64,000 bases of DNA from Acidobacteriota bacterium (GTDB lineage: Bacteria; Acidobacteriota; Blastocatellia; Pyrinomonadales; Pyrinomonadaceae): positions 222,900 to 286,899 of the forward strand of contig QHXR01000001.1 in the NCBI GenBank assembly GCA_003223025.1. Reading direction: 5' to 3'. The notes below the pieces were generated by a model that searched no databases, was not told where the DNA came from, and saw nothing but the letters and a program-made list of their open reading frames with translations. The position numbers and the translations under genes were made by a program. How positions within the stretch are numbered: the stretch's first letter is position 1; every line of letters begins with the position of its first letter. Of the stretch, positions 25,758-34,053 are shown piece after piece.

Positions 25758-28091
25758 TTACCGTCCGCCCGGATTGGAGCGATCGCCGGCTCCGACTGCT
25801 TCGGCCAAATTTTGTTTCGGCGAGCCGTCCAATTCAAACTGCTGCAAAGGCGCGACGAGAAGATTCTCTGGCTTCGGATTTCCGTGAGCGAGCAGATGAA
25901 ACTGAGCGGTCTTGCTCGTCATCGTCGTCAGCCGATGAAGTTTGTGTCCGACTTTCGGTGTCACATTATTCTTCTCGCCATTATCAGGCAGCGAACCGAC
26001 TCGTGTATTCAAAGTATCGATTGCGTTGTTCGATGATCCGCCGATCTTGTGCTTGACCTGCACAGGACGCGACTCGTCTTTCAGATCCGGGTAACGCAAG
26101 CCTGCGTATGCGGGAACGCCATCGGCGATCGCCTTGAATACTGCTGTCGTCGAAAGGTTGTAACCAAAGTCGACGCCCATTTCCTTCGCGATCATTGATG
26201 TGATCATCCAGTCGGGTTTCGTCTGGTGGATCGGATCGATCGCCTTACGAACTCGTTGAACGAATCCGGTATTGTTCGTGTATGTACCGTCTACTTCGGC
26301 GAACGATGCCGCAGGGAAAACAACATCGGCATACTGCGTCGTTTCCGTTTCGAACAACTCCTGAACGACGACGAATTCTTTGTTCTGAAGAAGCTGCGGA
26401 GAAATTCCAGTTCCGGGCTGTTCAGAAATGCTTCCACCGATGAGCAATGCTTTCGAACCGTTGATCACGTCGAGCACCGACTTCTTGCCATCCGCCATGT
26501 CGTTCGCACCGACCGAATTGTTATACGGAACGAGCGGAAGCAAAGAAACGCTATGCTTGTCGGAACCGTAGTTCGCCGCTGCGGATGCGATCGCGGCTTG
26601 AGCTTCCACCGGAAGATCGCCGCCGATCATGATGATCAGATCGCCTTCCGTCTCGCCGAGGGTCTTACTCAATGTTTCTATCTCGGACAGTTCGATCCCG
26701 AGTTTCTTCGCGAGGTCGTCCGTCGCCGAATCCGAAAGCACGAGTGCGAAAGCGTCGTACGAATTTTTATTAACGTGGATGAACTGACTCGCTTGTGCGA
26801 TCAGCCGTATCGGCGTGTCATTCACGACGATGAGTTTTGCACCACCGTTGCGAACCGCCTGTCGGATCTGCTTCGCCGTGTAGGTCTGTTCCTCTTCAGG
26901 TTCGCCGCCGATAAGCAATATCGTTGCGGCATTGCGGATGTCTTTGTGAGTCGCAAGCGGAACACTCAGATTGTCGAATACCGACGAAATGTCGAAACGA
27001 TCCGAGACTGCGAAGTTGTTCGATTTCACAACCTCGGTCGCAAAGCGTTTCAGTGTGAAGACCGACTCGTTCGTCAGACGCGGACTCGCGATCACTCCGA
27101 CGGATGAGCCGTAATCCGCAAGCTTGTCGCTTACAAATTGAATCGCGGCGTCCCACGTAGCGGGAATAAGCTTGCCGCCTTTCGTGTAGCGGATCATCGG
27201 CGTCTTGAGGCGCGTAGGATGATTTATAAATTCGTGAGCGAACCTGGCTTTGACGTCGAGGAACTCGCCATTCAAACCGTTGACGTAACGATCGCGGGCG
27301 ACGATTCGATGAACCGCTCCGCCGCGTGATCCGATCGACAACTGCATTCCGTCGGAACTATATGTGTCGGTCGAGATCGTCTGTTCCAGTTCCCAAGGAC
27401 GAGTTTCGTGTCGATAAACTCCGTCGAGAAGAGTTCCGGTCGGACAAACTTCGATACAGTTTCCGCACTGCGAACAGTCCAGCCATCCGCCGTACGTTCC
27501 GATCACGGTGTTCGATCCACGGTTGCCGGCTTCGATCGCGTCCTCGCCCATCCATTCGTCGCACACCCGAGTGCATCGTTTGCAGAGAATGCAGCGCTGC
27601 GGATCGTTCGCGACGATCGTTGAAAGATACTTCTCCGGTGCGACGTTCTTACGCTCGGTGAAACGCTCCTCGACATCGCCCCAATCGAATATGACTTCCT
27701 GCAGCTCGCATTCACCACCGCGATCGCAGACCGGACAGTCCAGCGGATGATTGACGAGCAGGAATTCGCCCATCGCGCGCTGTGCTTTTTCGATCTCGGG
27801 GCTCGCGGTCGTGACGGCCATTCCGTCAGTGACCTTGATCGTGCACGACGTCTGAAGCTTCGGCATTTTGTCGATGCGAACCAGACACATGCGGCACGAC
27901 GCCTGAACGGCGAGGTCCTTGTAATAACAGAACGCCGGAATGTTGTTCTCGTTTTCGCGACACACGTCAATCAACGTCGCGCCCTTCTCGGCTTCGACTT
28001 CGGTGCCGTTACGTCGCCTTCTTCGGAGCAGCCTCAGCACCGGGTACCGGAGCCACGTGTTTCTTCTTGTGCTTGGGGCGAGTCTTTCCAT
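25758..28091 (-). CDS. nuoG: NADH-quinone oxidoreductase subunit G; start uncertain
   Basis: Up to 777 residues. Iron-sulfur modules are in order: 2Fe-2S ferredoxin (NIPAFCYY, ASCRMCLVRI, LQTSC), the His-Cys 4Fe-4S (HPLDCPVCDRGGECELQ), and two 4Fe-4S clusters (CILCKRCTRVC, CSQCGNCIEVCPTG), then a molybdopterin-oxidoreductase-like domain without an active-site cofactor need. Conserved homology begins at NGTEVEAEKGATLIDVC (residue 28 onward). The preceding 27 residues, rich in Arg, are an out-of-frame reading of the bTHX gene and probably are not translated in this form; GTG at 28040 is a possible start. The usual first beta strand before NGTEVE is therefore missing or is supplied through a frameshift from the bTHX frame. 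Carries electrons from NuoF toward NuoB. Confidence 0.9.
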   Translation of the reverse strand: MERLAPSTRRNTWLRYPVLRLLRRRRRNGTEVEAEKGATLIDVCRENENNIPAFCYYKDLAVQASCRMCLVRIDKMPKLQTSCTIKVTDGMAVTTASPEIEKAQRAMGEFLLVNHPLDCPVCDRGGECELQEVIFDWGDVEERFTERKNVAPEKYLSTIVANDPQRCILCKRCTRVCDEWMGEDAIEAGNRGSNTVIGTYGGWLDCSQCGNCIEVCPTGTLLDGVYRHETRPWELEQTISTDTYSSDGMQLSIGSRGGAVHRIVARDRYVNGLNGEFLDVKARFAHEFINHPTRLKTPMIRYTKGGKLIPATWDAAIQFVSDKLADYGSSVGVIASPRLTNESVFTLKRFATEVVKSNNFAVSDRFDISSVFDNLSVPLATHKDIRNAATILLIGGEPEEEQTYTAKQIRQAVRNGGAKLIVVNDTPIRLIAQASQFIHVNKNSYDAFALVLSDSATDDLAKKLGIELSEIETLSKTLGETEGDLIIMIGGDLPVEAQAAIASAAANYGSDKHSVSLLPLVPYNNSVGANDMADGKKSVLDVINGSKALLIGGSISEQPGTGISPQLLQNKEFVVVQELFETETTQYADVVFPAASFAEVDGTYTNNTGFVQRVRKAIDPIHQTKPDWMITSMIAKEMGVDFGYNLSTTAVFKAIADGVPAYAGLRYPDLKDESRPVQVKHKIGGSSNNAIDTLNTRVGSLPDNGEKNNVTPKVGHKLHRLTTMTSKTAQFHLLAHGNPKPENLLVAPLQQFELDGSPKQNLAEAVGAGDRSNPGGR

Positions 28092-28143
28092 GACTGCCTG
28101 TAACGATCTTGCCTTTTCTACTTCTTTTATCGCCTTTTCCCAT
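28009..28143 (-). CDS. 30S ribosomal protein bTHX
   Basis: 44 residues, with an excellent ribosome site (GGAG five bases before ATG 28143). The sequence MGKGDKRSRKGKIVTGSHGK followed by TRPKHKKKH is the signature of bTHX, a tiny basic protein that sits in a cavity at the top of the 30S head. The last 15 residues (APVPGAEAAPKKAT) are an added tail. The 3' part overlaps the region usually assigned to the nuoG 5' end, in another frame. Co-transcribed with nuo genes downstream of nuoF. Confidence 0.85.
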   Translation of the reverse strand: MGKGDKRSRKGKIVTGSHGKTRPKHKKKHVAPVPGAEAAPKKAT

Positions 28144-28158
28144 TTTTCTCCTTGGTAC

Positions 28159-28205
28159 GGCAGGCTTTCTAGCCTGCCGAAACTGGACAGGCTGGAAAGC
28201 CTGTC
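28159..28205. repeat. double palindrome between nuoF and bTHX (CAGGCT family)
   Basis: Two self-complementary hairpins, GGCAGGCTTTCTAGCCTGCC and GACAGGCTGGAAAGCCTGTC, which also pair with each other. Same family as 19217-19248. Confidence 0.82.
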
Positions 28206-28212
28206 CTACTTG

Positions 28213-29517
28213 CTAAACATTGCTCGCGTAAATATCAGTTTTCGCGTGCAGCCACTTTTTGAAATCATCCGGAACCTGTTTGATCGCGCTCTGGATCGGC
28301 CATGCTGCGGCATCACCGAGCGGACAAAACGATTTGCCCTCTATGTTGTCGCAGATGTCGAGCATCAGTTGAGCATCTTCGGGACGTCCTCCGCCTGACG
28401 CGATTCGATCGAAAATTTTAACTAGCCAGTCCGTACCTTCGCGACACGGCGTGCACCAGCCGCACGATTCGTGTTTGTAAAACTCCGTCAGGTTTTTAGT
28501 CGTGTCCATTACATCGACGGTCTCGTCCATGACCATCATCCCGCCGGTGCCGAGCATCGAGCCGGCAGCGACGAGGCCTTCGTAATCGAGCGTGACATTT
28601 TTTCCGAGAATCTGACCGGCGTTCATGATGTACACGCTCGATCCGCCAGGGATGACGGCCTTCAATTTTTTGTCATCACGAAGCATGCCGCCGCAGTCTT
28701 CCATGATGAACTTCTCCATATCGGCGTAGCCCATCGGAAGCTCGTAGACGCCCGGCTTTTTGACGTGTCCGCTGATCGACCAGAGTTTCGTTCCACCCGA
28801 TTTTTCCGTGCCGAGATCACGCCAGGGAATCCCGCCCATTTCGATGATCTGCGGAATCGATGTGAACGTCTCGCAGTTGTTCACGATCGTCGGACTCGCA
28901 TACAAACCTTCGATCGCCGGAAACGGCGGCTTCATTCGAGGATGTCCGCGATAACCTTCGAGACTCGAAAGCAGTGCGGTCTCTTCACCGCAGATGTAAG
29001 CACCGGCACCGGTGTGTGTGTGGATGTCGCACGAAAACTCCGAGCCGAAAATATTCTTGCCGAGCATTCCGGCTTCGCGTGCTTCGGCGAGCGCGACGTC
29101 CATGATGTCGATCAGATATTTGTATTCGCCGCGGGTGTAGATGTAGCCGGTCGATGAGCCGAGGGCGTACGCCGCGATGATCATGCCCTCGATCATCGAA
29201 TGCGGGTCGCGCTCCATCAGATAACGATCCTTGAACGATCCGGGCTCCGACTCGTCGGCGTTACAGACTACGTACTTTTCCTTCGGCGAATCTTTCGGGA
29301 CGAACGACCATTTCATCCCGGTCGGGAACCCCGCTCCGCCGCGACCGCGGAGAGCGCTCGCCTTCACTTCCTCAATGATGTCGGCCGGCGTCATCGTGAG
29401 CGCTTTTTTCAAACTCAGATAACCGCCGGTATCGCGATATACCTTTATCGTGTGCCCATCTTTCATATGGACACGTTTGAGTTGAAGTGGCTCGCAGCCG
29501 ATTGCGCGTATTTCCAT
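28213..29517 (-). CDS. nuoF: NADH-quinone oxidoreductase subunit F
   Basis: 434 residues; binds NADH and FMN and one 4Fe-4S cluster (N3). GRGGAGFPTGMKW (FMN/NADH Gly-rich loop), VCNADESEPGSFKDR, GAGAYICGEETALLSSLEG (NADH) and ESCGWCTPCREGT plus a later Cys in DNIEGKSFCPLGDAAAW (cluster N3) are all present. Full length. Stop and the SnoaL-like gene lie two bases apart. Confidence 0.97.
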   Translation of the reverse strand: MEIRAIGCEPLQLKRVHMKDGHTIKVYRDTGGYLSLKKALTMTPADIIEEVKASALRGRGGAGFPTGMKWSFVPKDSPKEKYVVCNADESEPGSFKDRYLMERDPHSMIEGMIIAAYALGSSTGYIYTRGEYKYLIDIMDVALAEAREAGMLGKNIFGSEFSCDIHTHTGAGAYICGEETALLSSLEGYRGHPRMKPPFPAIEGLYASPTIVNNCETFTSIPQIIEMGGIPWRDLGTEKSGGTKLWSISGHVKKPGVYELPMGYADMEKFIMEDCGGMLRDDKKLKAVIPGGSSVYIMNAGQILGKNVTLDYEGLVAAGSMLGTGGMMVMDETVDVMDTTKNLTEFYKHESCGWCTPCREGTDWLVKIFDRIASGGGRPEDAQLMLDICDNIEGKSFCPLGDAAAWPIQSAIKQVPDDFKKWLHAKTDIYASNV

Positions 29518-29519
29518 AT

Positions 29520-29912
29520 TTACAATCCCAGATCTTTTGCGATCAGGGCCGTATCCGTATATTGCCTAAACCGGACAACCTTTCCGTCACGGAATTCCCA
29601 CTCGTGTGCGAAGGGAACTGACATGCTTTTTCCGGTCTGCAGAAACTTTCCGGAATAAGTGCCGGTCGCGATCACAGTTCCAGCGCCGCCATCGACAACC
29701 TTATTCGGAGCGACGCTGAAGCCTTCCCATTCGGTCGCGAATTTCATGAACACGTTCTCGAGCACAGCATTCGGACTGTTATAAACGCCCCCGTACATGA
29801 AGCCCTCAGCCTCGTTCCATTCGATGTTCGGGTCAAAAGTACCGAGGACCCTAGGGACATCGCCCGTAGCGAATGCCTTATAGAGTCCGCTGATGGTCTC
29901 GCCGTTTGTCAT
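29520..29912 (-). CDS. SnoaL-like / NTF2-fold protein
   Basis: 130 residues, one NTF2-like alpha+beta barrel. The start ETISGLYKAFATGDVPRVLGTFDPNIEWNEA has the helix-strand order and acidic pocket seen in SnoaL-like ketosteroid-isomerase relatives; the end HEWEFRDGKVVRFRQYTDT is the last pair of strands. Ligand unknown. The first 35 bases overlap the end of nuoE and nuoF follows after two bases, so it is translated with the complex I genes. Whether it acts on complex I is unknown. Confidence 0.88.
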   Translation of the reverse strand: MTNGETISGLYKAFATGDVPRVLGTFDPNIEWNEAEGFMYGGVYNSPNAVLENVFMKFATEWEGFSVAPNKVVDGGAGTVIATGTYSGKFLQTGKSMSVPFAHEWEFRDGKVVRFRQYTDTALIAKDLGL

Positions 29913-30414
29913 TTTTATCGATCGTTAGATCCTCGTGATAATCAAAACCGATCTGCATCATCGGTGCAGTGCCGCAACTTCCGAGGCACTCGACCATAGA
30001 GACGGTGAACTTTCCATCGGCCGTTGTTTCGCCGGGATGAATCCCGAGCCGCGAGCAAACATGCTCGGTGATATCAGGCTCGCCCATGATCCGGCACGAA
30101 AGGGTCTTGCAGATCTGGATGTGATGACGGCCGACTGGACGAAGATTGAACATCGAGTAGAACGTCGCCGTCTCCCAGACATCGGTCACTTCGAGATCGA
30201 GAAATCTCGCGAGGAAATTCACACCCGGATTATCGATCCAACCGCGTTCGCGTTGAACGAGCATCAGAAGCGGTATCAACGCCGAACGTTTTCGTTCAAG
30301 CGGATACTTCGCGACGTGCATGTTCATCTCGTCGATGATCTCCGGAGAAAATTCCGCGACCTCGTCAGTCTTGACGATCTTATCTGTATAGCTTGTCGGT
30401 GTAGCTGCTGCCAT
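29878..30414 (-). CDS. nuoE: NADH-quinone oxidoreductase subunit E
   Basis: 178 residues, thioredoxin-fold 2Fe-2S subunit of the NADH-dehydrogenase module. Cluster N1a ligands: Cys pair in QICKTLSCRIMG and Cys pair in VECLGSCGTAP. The N-terminal helix bundle (MLVQRERGWIDNPGVNFLA) is normal. The last residues after EDLTIDKND are atypical (KRRDHQRTL) and coincide with the overlap by the SnoaL-like gene, consistent with capture of a neighbouring stop codon. Confidence 0.94.
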   Translation of the reverse strand: MAAATPTSYTDKIVKTDEVAEFSPEIIDEMNMHVAKYPLERKRSALIPLLMLVQRERGWIDNPGVNFLARFLDLEVTDVWETATFYSMFNLRPVGRHHIQICKTLSCRIMGEPDITEHVCSRLGIHPGETTADGKFTVSMVECLGSCGTAPMMQIGFDYHEDLTIDKNDKRRDHQRTL

Positions 30415-30415
30415 C

Positions 30416-30673
30416 TTAATTCGCTTTGCTTTCGAGGATATCGACGCGGCCTTCTAAGCTTGTGATTCTTTGCGTATCCTTCATTGCCTGGCCCGCGACG
30501 TCTTGAAACTGACCACCGAGTAGATCCACCTTTCCTTCAACTCGCACTAAACCCGTCTTCACTTCTTTCATATCCGTCGCAAGATCATCGACTTTACCGT
30601 CGAGATCGTCGAATCTGACGATCATGTTCTGCATAAGGCGCAATAGCTCAGCCATATTCGTTTCTTGAGGCAT
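30416..30673 (-). CDS. small coiled-coil protein
   Basis: 85 residues from ATG 30673, preceded by AGGAGG. Almost all of it is predictable as amphipathic helix with heptad hydrophobics (LLRLMQNMIVRFDDLDGKVDDLA, then LVRVEGKVDLLGGQF, ITSLEGRVDILE). No membrane segment. Located between nuoD and nuoE. Function unknown; it could be an assembly or stability factor for complex I, but there is no direct evidence. Confidence 0.7.
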   Translation of the reverse strand: MPQETNMAELLRLMQNMIVRFDDLDGKVDDLATDMKEVKTGLVRVEGKVDLLGGQFQDVAGQAMKDTQRITSLEGRVDILESKAN

Positions 30674-30702
30674 GTGTGGAAGTCCTCCTAAACTAATTTT
30701 TT

Positions 30703-31920
30703 CTACCTATCAATCTCGCCCAAAACAATATCCAGGCTTCCGATGATCGCGACAACGTCGGCGACCATCTCGCCTTCGCTCATTACCGGCAATGCCGACA
30801 GATTCACAAAGCTCGGTCCGCGGAAGTGAACCCGATCCGGTTTCGGACCGCCGTTCGATTTCATGTACACGCCGAGCTCGCCCTTCGACGCTTCGATCGG
30901 CATATAAACTTCGCCGGCAGGAATGTTGAATCCTTCGGCGACGATCAGGAAGTGGTGGATCAGCGAGTCCATGTGCTTGCGCATGTCGTCGCGATCGGGC
31001 AGCACGACTTTCGGAGCGTCGGCTTTGATCGGACCCGGTCTCAATCTTTCGAGAGCCTGTCGAACGATCTTGTGCGATTCATAACACTCACGCATACGGA
31101 CACGGAATCGAGCCCAGACATCGCCATCGGTTTCGATCGGGACGTTGAAGTCGTATGTCTCGTAGCCGGTGTAAGGATTGTCGCGTCGAAGATCGAGATC
31201 GACTCCGCTGCCACGCAGACATGGTCCGGTTAAACCCCAATCGATTGCATCTTCACCTGAAATTACTCCGATGCCCATCGTACGGCTCTGCCAAAGCGTG
31301 TTTCCCGTGACGAGAGTCTCAAACGTGTTCATCGCTTCGAGGAAGTCATCCTGAAACTGTTTGCATCGTCGTTCGAATCCGGCCGGAAGATCCATCATCA
31401 GACCGCCGATCCGGAAATAGCTCGGAGTCATGCGGCCGCCGGATGCAGCTTCGATCAAATTCAATATTTTTTCGCGTTGGCGGAAGCAATAGAAGAACAC
31501 CGACATCGCTCCGATATCGAGTGCGTGTGTCCCGAGCCATACCATGTGCGACGCGATCCGCTGCAATTCGCAGAAAAGTACGCGGATCACCTGAGCTCGC
31601 TGAGGGATCTCAAGATCGAGCAGCTTCTCGGCCGCCATCACATAGGCGAGATTGTTGCCGAGCGGATTCAGATAATCCATCCGATCCGTGATGACGATAC
31701 CCTGCTGATATTTTTTGTACTCAAACAGCTTCTCCATTCCGGTATGGAGATATCCGATATCCGGGATCGCCTTGATGACAAGCTCGCCGTCGAGACGAAG
31801 GTCGAGCCTGAGCACGCCGTGCGTCGAAGGATGCTGCGGCCCCATCGACAAGGTCATCTGCGACTCAAGCGACTGATCGAGAACGTCGAGACCGGGAATG
31901 TTTTCTACTGCAGTACTCAT
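30703..31920 (-). CDS. nuoD: NADH-quinone oxidoreductase subunit D
   Basis: 405 residues, the 49-kDa homologue lining the quinone pocket. GPQHPSTHGVLRL contains the beta1-beta2 loop His near the quinone headgroup; DIGYLHTGMEKLFE and DRMDYLNPLGNN are invariant, and the C-terminus ends in the conserved DIVLGEIDR. Separate from nuoC (not fused). A palindrome separates the two genes. Confidence 0.97.
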   Translation of the reverse strand: MSTAVENIPGLDVLDQSLESQMTLSMGPQHPSTHGVLRLDLRLDGELVIKAIPDIGYLHTGMEKLFEYKKYQQGIVITDRMDYLNPLGNNLAYVMAAEKLLDLEIPQRAQVIRVLFCELQRIASHMVWLGTHALDIGAMSVFFYCFRQREKILNLIEAASGGRMTPSYFRIGGLMMDLPAGFERRCKQFQDDFLEAMNTFETLVTGNTLWQSRTMGIGVISGEDAIDWGLTGPCLRGSGVDLDLRRDNPYTGYETYDFNVPIETDGDVWARFRVRMRECYESHKIVRQALERLRPGPIKADAPKVVLPDRDDMRKHMDSLIHHFLIVAEGFNIPAGEVYMPIEASKGELGVYMKSNGGPKPDRVHFRGPSFVNLSALPVMSEGEMVADVVAIIGSLDIVLGEIDR

Positions 31921-31925
31921 CTTGT

Positions 31926-32009
31926 CATTTTGGATTTTGGATTTTGGATTTTGGATTGTCGGATGCGATCTTCTTCGAATCCAAAATCCAAAATCTAAAA
32001 TCCAAAATG
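31926..32009. repeat. palindrome between nuoC and nuoD (TTTTGGATT family)
   Basis: Four ATTTTGG units on the left arm pair with CCAAAAT units on the right; 32-bp arms with a single mismatch and a 20-base loop. Confidence 0.88.
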
Positions 32010-32012
32010 GAA

Positions 32013-32489
32013 TTAGTTCATGCTGTACGGCTCGTAGCCGCGAAGCGGATAATCCTTTCTCAATGCGTGTCCGTCGAAATCGCTTGGGAGAAGAATGCGG
32101 CGAAGATCAGGATGTCCGTCAAAGATCACCCCGAACAGATCGAAGGTTTCGCGCTCATGCCAATCTGCTGTCTTCCAAAGCGGTGTGACGGTCGCGACAT
32201 GCGGATCGTCTTCGCTCAAGAGAACTTTTAATCGAAGCCGATTGTGATGTTTGGTCGAGAAAAGATGGTAATTGACCTCGAACCGCGGATCTTCTTCCGG
32301 CCCGCGATCGCCGCCGCAAAGATCGGCAAGCATATCGAAACCCTGGGTGGTTTTTAAGAAGGTGCAGACATCGATGATGCTTTCTCGGGGAACGATGACG
32401 GTGACTTCACCGTGTCCTTCGACCACTTCCGTCACCCATGCGGCGTTCTCTGCTTTTAGTTTTTCGACAAACTCCATGAGCATAATCAC
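32013..32489 (-). CDS. nuoC: NADH-quinone oxidoreductase subunit C
   Basis: 158 residues, 30-kDa subunit. WHERETFDLFGVIFDGHPDLRR is the family signature and the end LRKDYPLRGYEPYSMN is conserved. Several Met codons (MIMLMEFVEKL) make the exact start uncertain by up to five residues. Peripheral-arm subunit next to NuoD. Confidence 0.95.
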   Translation of the reverse strand: MIMLMEFVEKLKAENAAWVTEVVEGHGEVTVIVPRESIIDVCTFLKTTQGFDMLADLCGGDRGPEEDPRFEVNYHLFSTKHHNRLRLKVLLSEDDPHVATVTPLWKTADWHERETFDLFGVIFDGHPDLRRILLPSDFDGHALRKDYPLRGYEPYSMN

Positions 32490-32494
32490 AATTT

Positions 32495-32560
32495 ACCGCC
32501 GAACGCCGAGGCGCAGAGACATGGTCGATAAAACTCTCTGCGTCTCCGCGTCTCGGCGGT
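32495..32560. repeat. palindrome between nuoB and nuoC (GAGACGC family)
   Basis: Arms ACCGCCGAACGCCGAGGCGC... and ...GTCTCCGCGTCTCGGCGGT pair imperfectly over 25 bases. Same family as 24437-24526 and 45795-45884. Confidence 0.82.
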
Positions 32561-32570
32561 GAACTAATTT

Positions 32571-33218
32571 CTACGACGATCGGCGTCGTTCGTGTCGCGA
32601 CGGGATCGTGTACGGTCTTGAAACCTGATTCTGAGCGACTTCGATCTCCGTTTCCTTTTCTAATGCCGTGCCCTCTGTCACCGGCAAGGTTCCCGGAACG
32701 ATCGAGACTCGCGATTCCGGCTCGAATGTATCGCGGCGGTCCTTGACCGATTCCTTCATGATCTTGTCTTGAAGCATCATGATCGCGTGGACGAGCATTT
32801 CCGGACGCGGCGGACAGCCGGGGACGTAGATGTCTACCGGAACGATCTTGTCCACTCCCTGAACGATCGCGTAATTATCGAAAACTCCACCCGATGTCGC
32901 ACAAGCACCCATCGAAATTACCCATTTCGGTTCGGGCATCTGATCGTAGATACGTCGCAGTACCGGGGCCATCTTACGCGAAACGCGTCCCGAGACGATC
33001 ATCACATCCGCCTGACGTGGCGATGCGCGAAATGTCTCAGCTCCAAATCTTGAAAGGTCATTACGCGCCGAGACAGTGTTCATCATCTCGATGGCGCAGC
33101 AGGCGAGGCCGAAAGTCGCCGGCCACAGACTGCTTTTGCGGGCCCAGTTGACCACGGCATCGAGTTTCACCGTAACGACATCAGGCAGCGATTCAAATAA
33201 TGTATTTTCTAAACCCAT
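32571..33218 (-). CDS. nuoB: NADH-quinone oxidoreductase subunit B
   Basis: 215 residues; holds the terminal 4Fe-4S cluster N2 that reduces quinone. The adjacent cysteines in [11 protein letters not shown], the Cys in MGACATSGG and the Cys in VPGCPPRPE are the four ligands. The C-terminal 50 residues (after SVKDRRDTF) are an extra, low-conservation tail ending in Arg-Ser-rich sequence. Confidence 0.96.
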   Translation of the reverse strand: MGLENTLFESLPDVVTVKLDAVVNWARKSSLWPATFGLACCAIEMMNTVSARNDLSRFGAETFRASPRQADVMIVSGRVSRKMAPVLRRIYDQMPEPKWVISMGACATSGGVFDNYAIVQGVDKIVPVDIYVPGCPPRPEMLVHAIMMLQDKIMKESVKDRRDTFEPESRVSIVPGTLPVTEGTALEKETEIEVAQNQVSRPYTIPSRHERRRSS

Positions 33219-33222
33219 TAGT

Positions 33223-33291
33223 CATTTTGGATTTTGGATTTTGGATTTTGGATTGCCGGAAAAGCCGAGTTCCAAATTCCTAGCCCAAAAT
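33223..33291. repeat. palindrome between nuoA and nuoB (TTTTGGATT family)
   Basis: Left arm ATTTTGGATTTTGGATTTTG; right arm is degraded (CCAAATTCC, CCCAAAATC). A decayed copy of the family. Confidence 0.7.
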
Positions 33292-33780
33292 CTAGGCGGC
33301 GATCTTTGTCGGCTGCACCGTTTCGCGACGTTTCTTTGCCATTTGCTTGGCTTCTTCGCGGGCCTCGGCACGTGCTTGGAGTCCCCAATCGAATGTTCCT
33401 TTCTTCCAAACGTAGATGTATCCGACGACCAGGGTCGCAACAAACGCGAGGATCTCGACAAAAGCTATCGTGCCGAAGGCGATGCCGCTCACCTTCTCCT
33501 CCGCCAGCAAACTCTTGAACGCAACCGCAAACGGGATGATGAAAAGGACTTCGATATCGAACAGGAGAAAGATGACAGCGACGGTGTAAAACTTGATCGA
33601 AAAGCGATCGCGCGCTCCGCCGATCGGATCCTTGCCGCATTCGTACGGCATGAGCTTTGTCGCAGTTCGCTTTCGCGGCCCGATCAGTTGCGTTACGAGA
33701 AGTTGACTTACTGCAAAGCCCATCGCGACAAGAAACATTATCGCGATCGGAGCATACTCCATCAGATTGTGTTCAGCCAT
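33292..33780 (-). CDS. nuoA: NADH-quinone oxidoreductase subunit A
   Basis: 162 residues with three membrane helices, first gene of the operon. KLMPYECGKDPIGGARDRFS is the conserved loop (with the Cys near the quinone site) and FLLFDIEVLFIIPFAV the acidic second helix. A C-terminal extension of about 35 residues is rich in Ala/Glu/Lys/Arg (ARAEAREEAKQMAKKRRE). GAGG six bases before ATG. Confidence 0.95.
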   Translation of the reverse strand: MAEHNLMEYAPIAIMFLVAMGFAVSQLLVTQLIGPRKRTATKLMPYECGKDPIGGARDRFSIKFYTVAVIFLLFDIEVLFIIPFAVAFKSLLAEEKVSGIAFGTIAFVEILAFVATLVVGYIYVWKKGTFDWGLQARAEAREEAKQMAKKRRETVQPTKIAA

Positions 33781-33847
33781 TTGAACCTCAGCGATCGACC
33801 GGAGTCCACTCGCACGTCTCCGTTATGAAAACTAGAAATCTTGGAAC

Positions 33848-33883
33848 AAACTCAATCCTAAGTGAAGCGCATAGGTGTGTCAA
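33848..33883 (-). promoter_or_regulatory. sigma70-type promoter of the nuo operon
   Basis: On the minus strand TTGACA (33883-33878), a 17-base spacer and TAGGAT (33860-33855). Predicted start near 33848, giving a leader of about 70 bases before nuoA. Confidence 0.75.
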
Positions 33884-33962
33884 GGCGATGCTTATTGCTC
33901 GCGAGGCAGTTAAAATCGAGCGATTTTGAAGAAAGCGAAGAGCCGATCGCCGACATAATTTA

Positions 33963-33992
33963 TTGACCAATCTCAACGCCGTATGCTAAATT
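33963..33992 (+). promoter_or_regulatory. candidate promoter of the 34054 gene
   Basis: TTGACC, 18-base spacer, TAAATT. The predicted start (about 33999) falls just after an ATG at 33997, which supports the downstream GTG as the real initiation codon. Confidence 0.4.
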
Positions 33993-34053
33993 TTTAATGG
34001 CGACACGCACCTCGTCGCCGCTATCCTTCCTTCTTATTCTCGACCGTTACACC

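Noticed and set aside
25645-26056. Short plus-strand frames across the nuoG-nuoH palindrome
   Set aside because: Repeat-derived and antisense to nuoG.
26226-27107. Plus-strand open frame of 293 codons antisense to nuoG
   Set aside because: Shadow frame with Arg/His-rich composition.
31898-32231. Open frames reading FWILDFGFW across the nuoC-nuoD gap
   Set aside because: They translate the ATTTTGG palindrome; no ribosome site and same reading at other copies.
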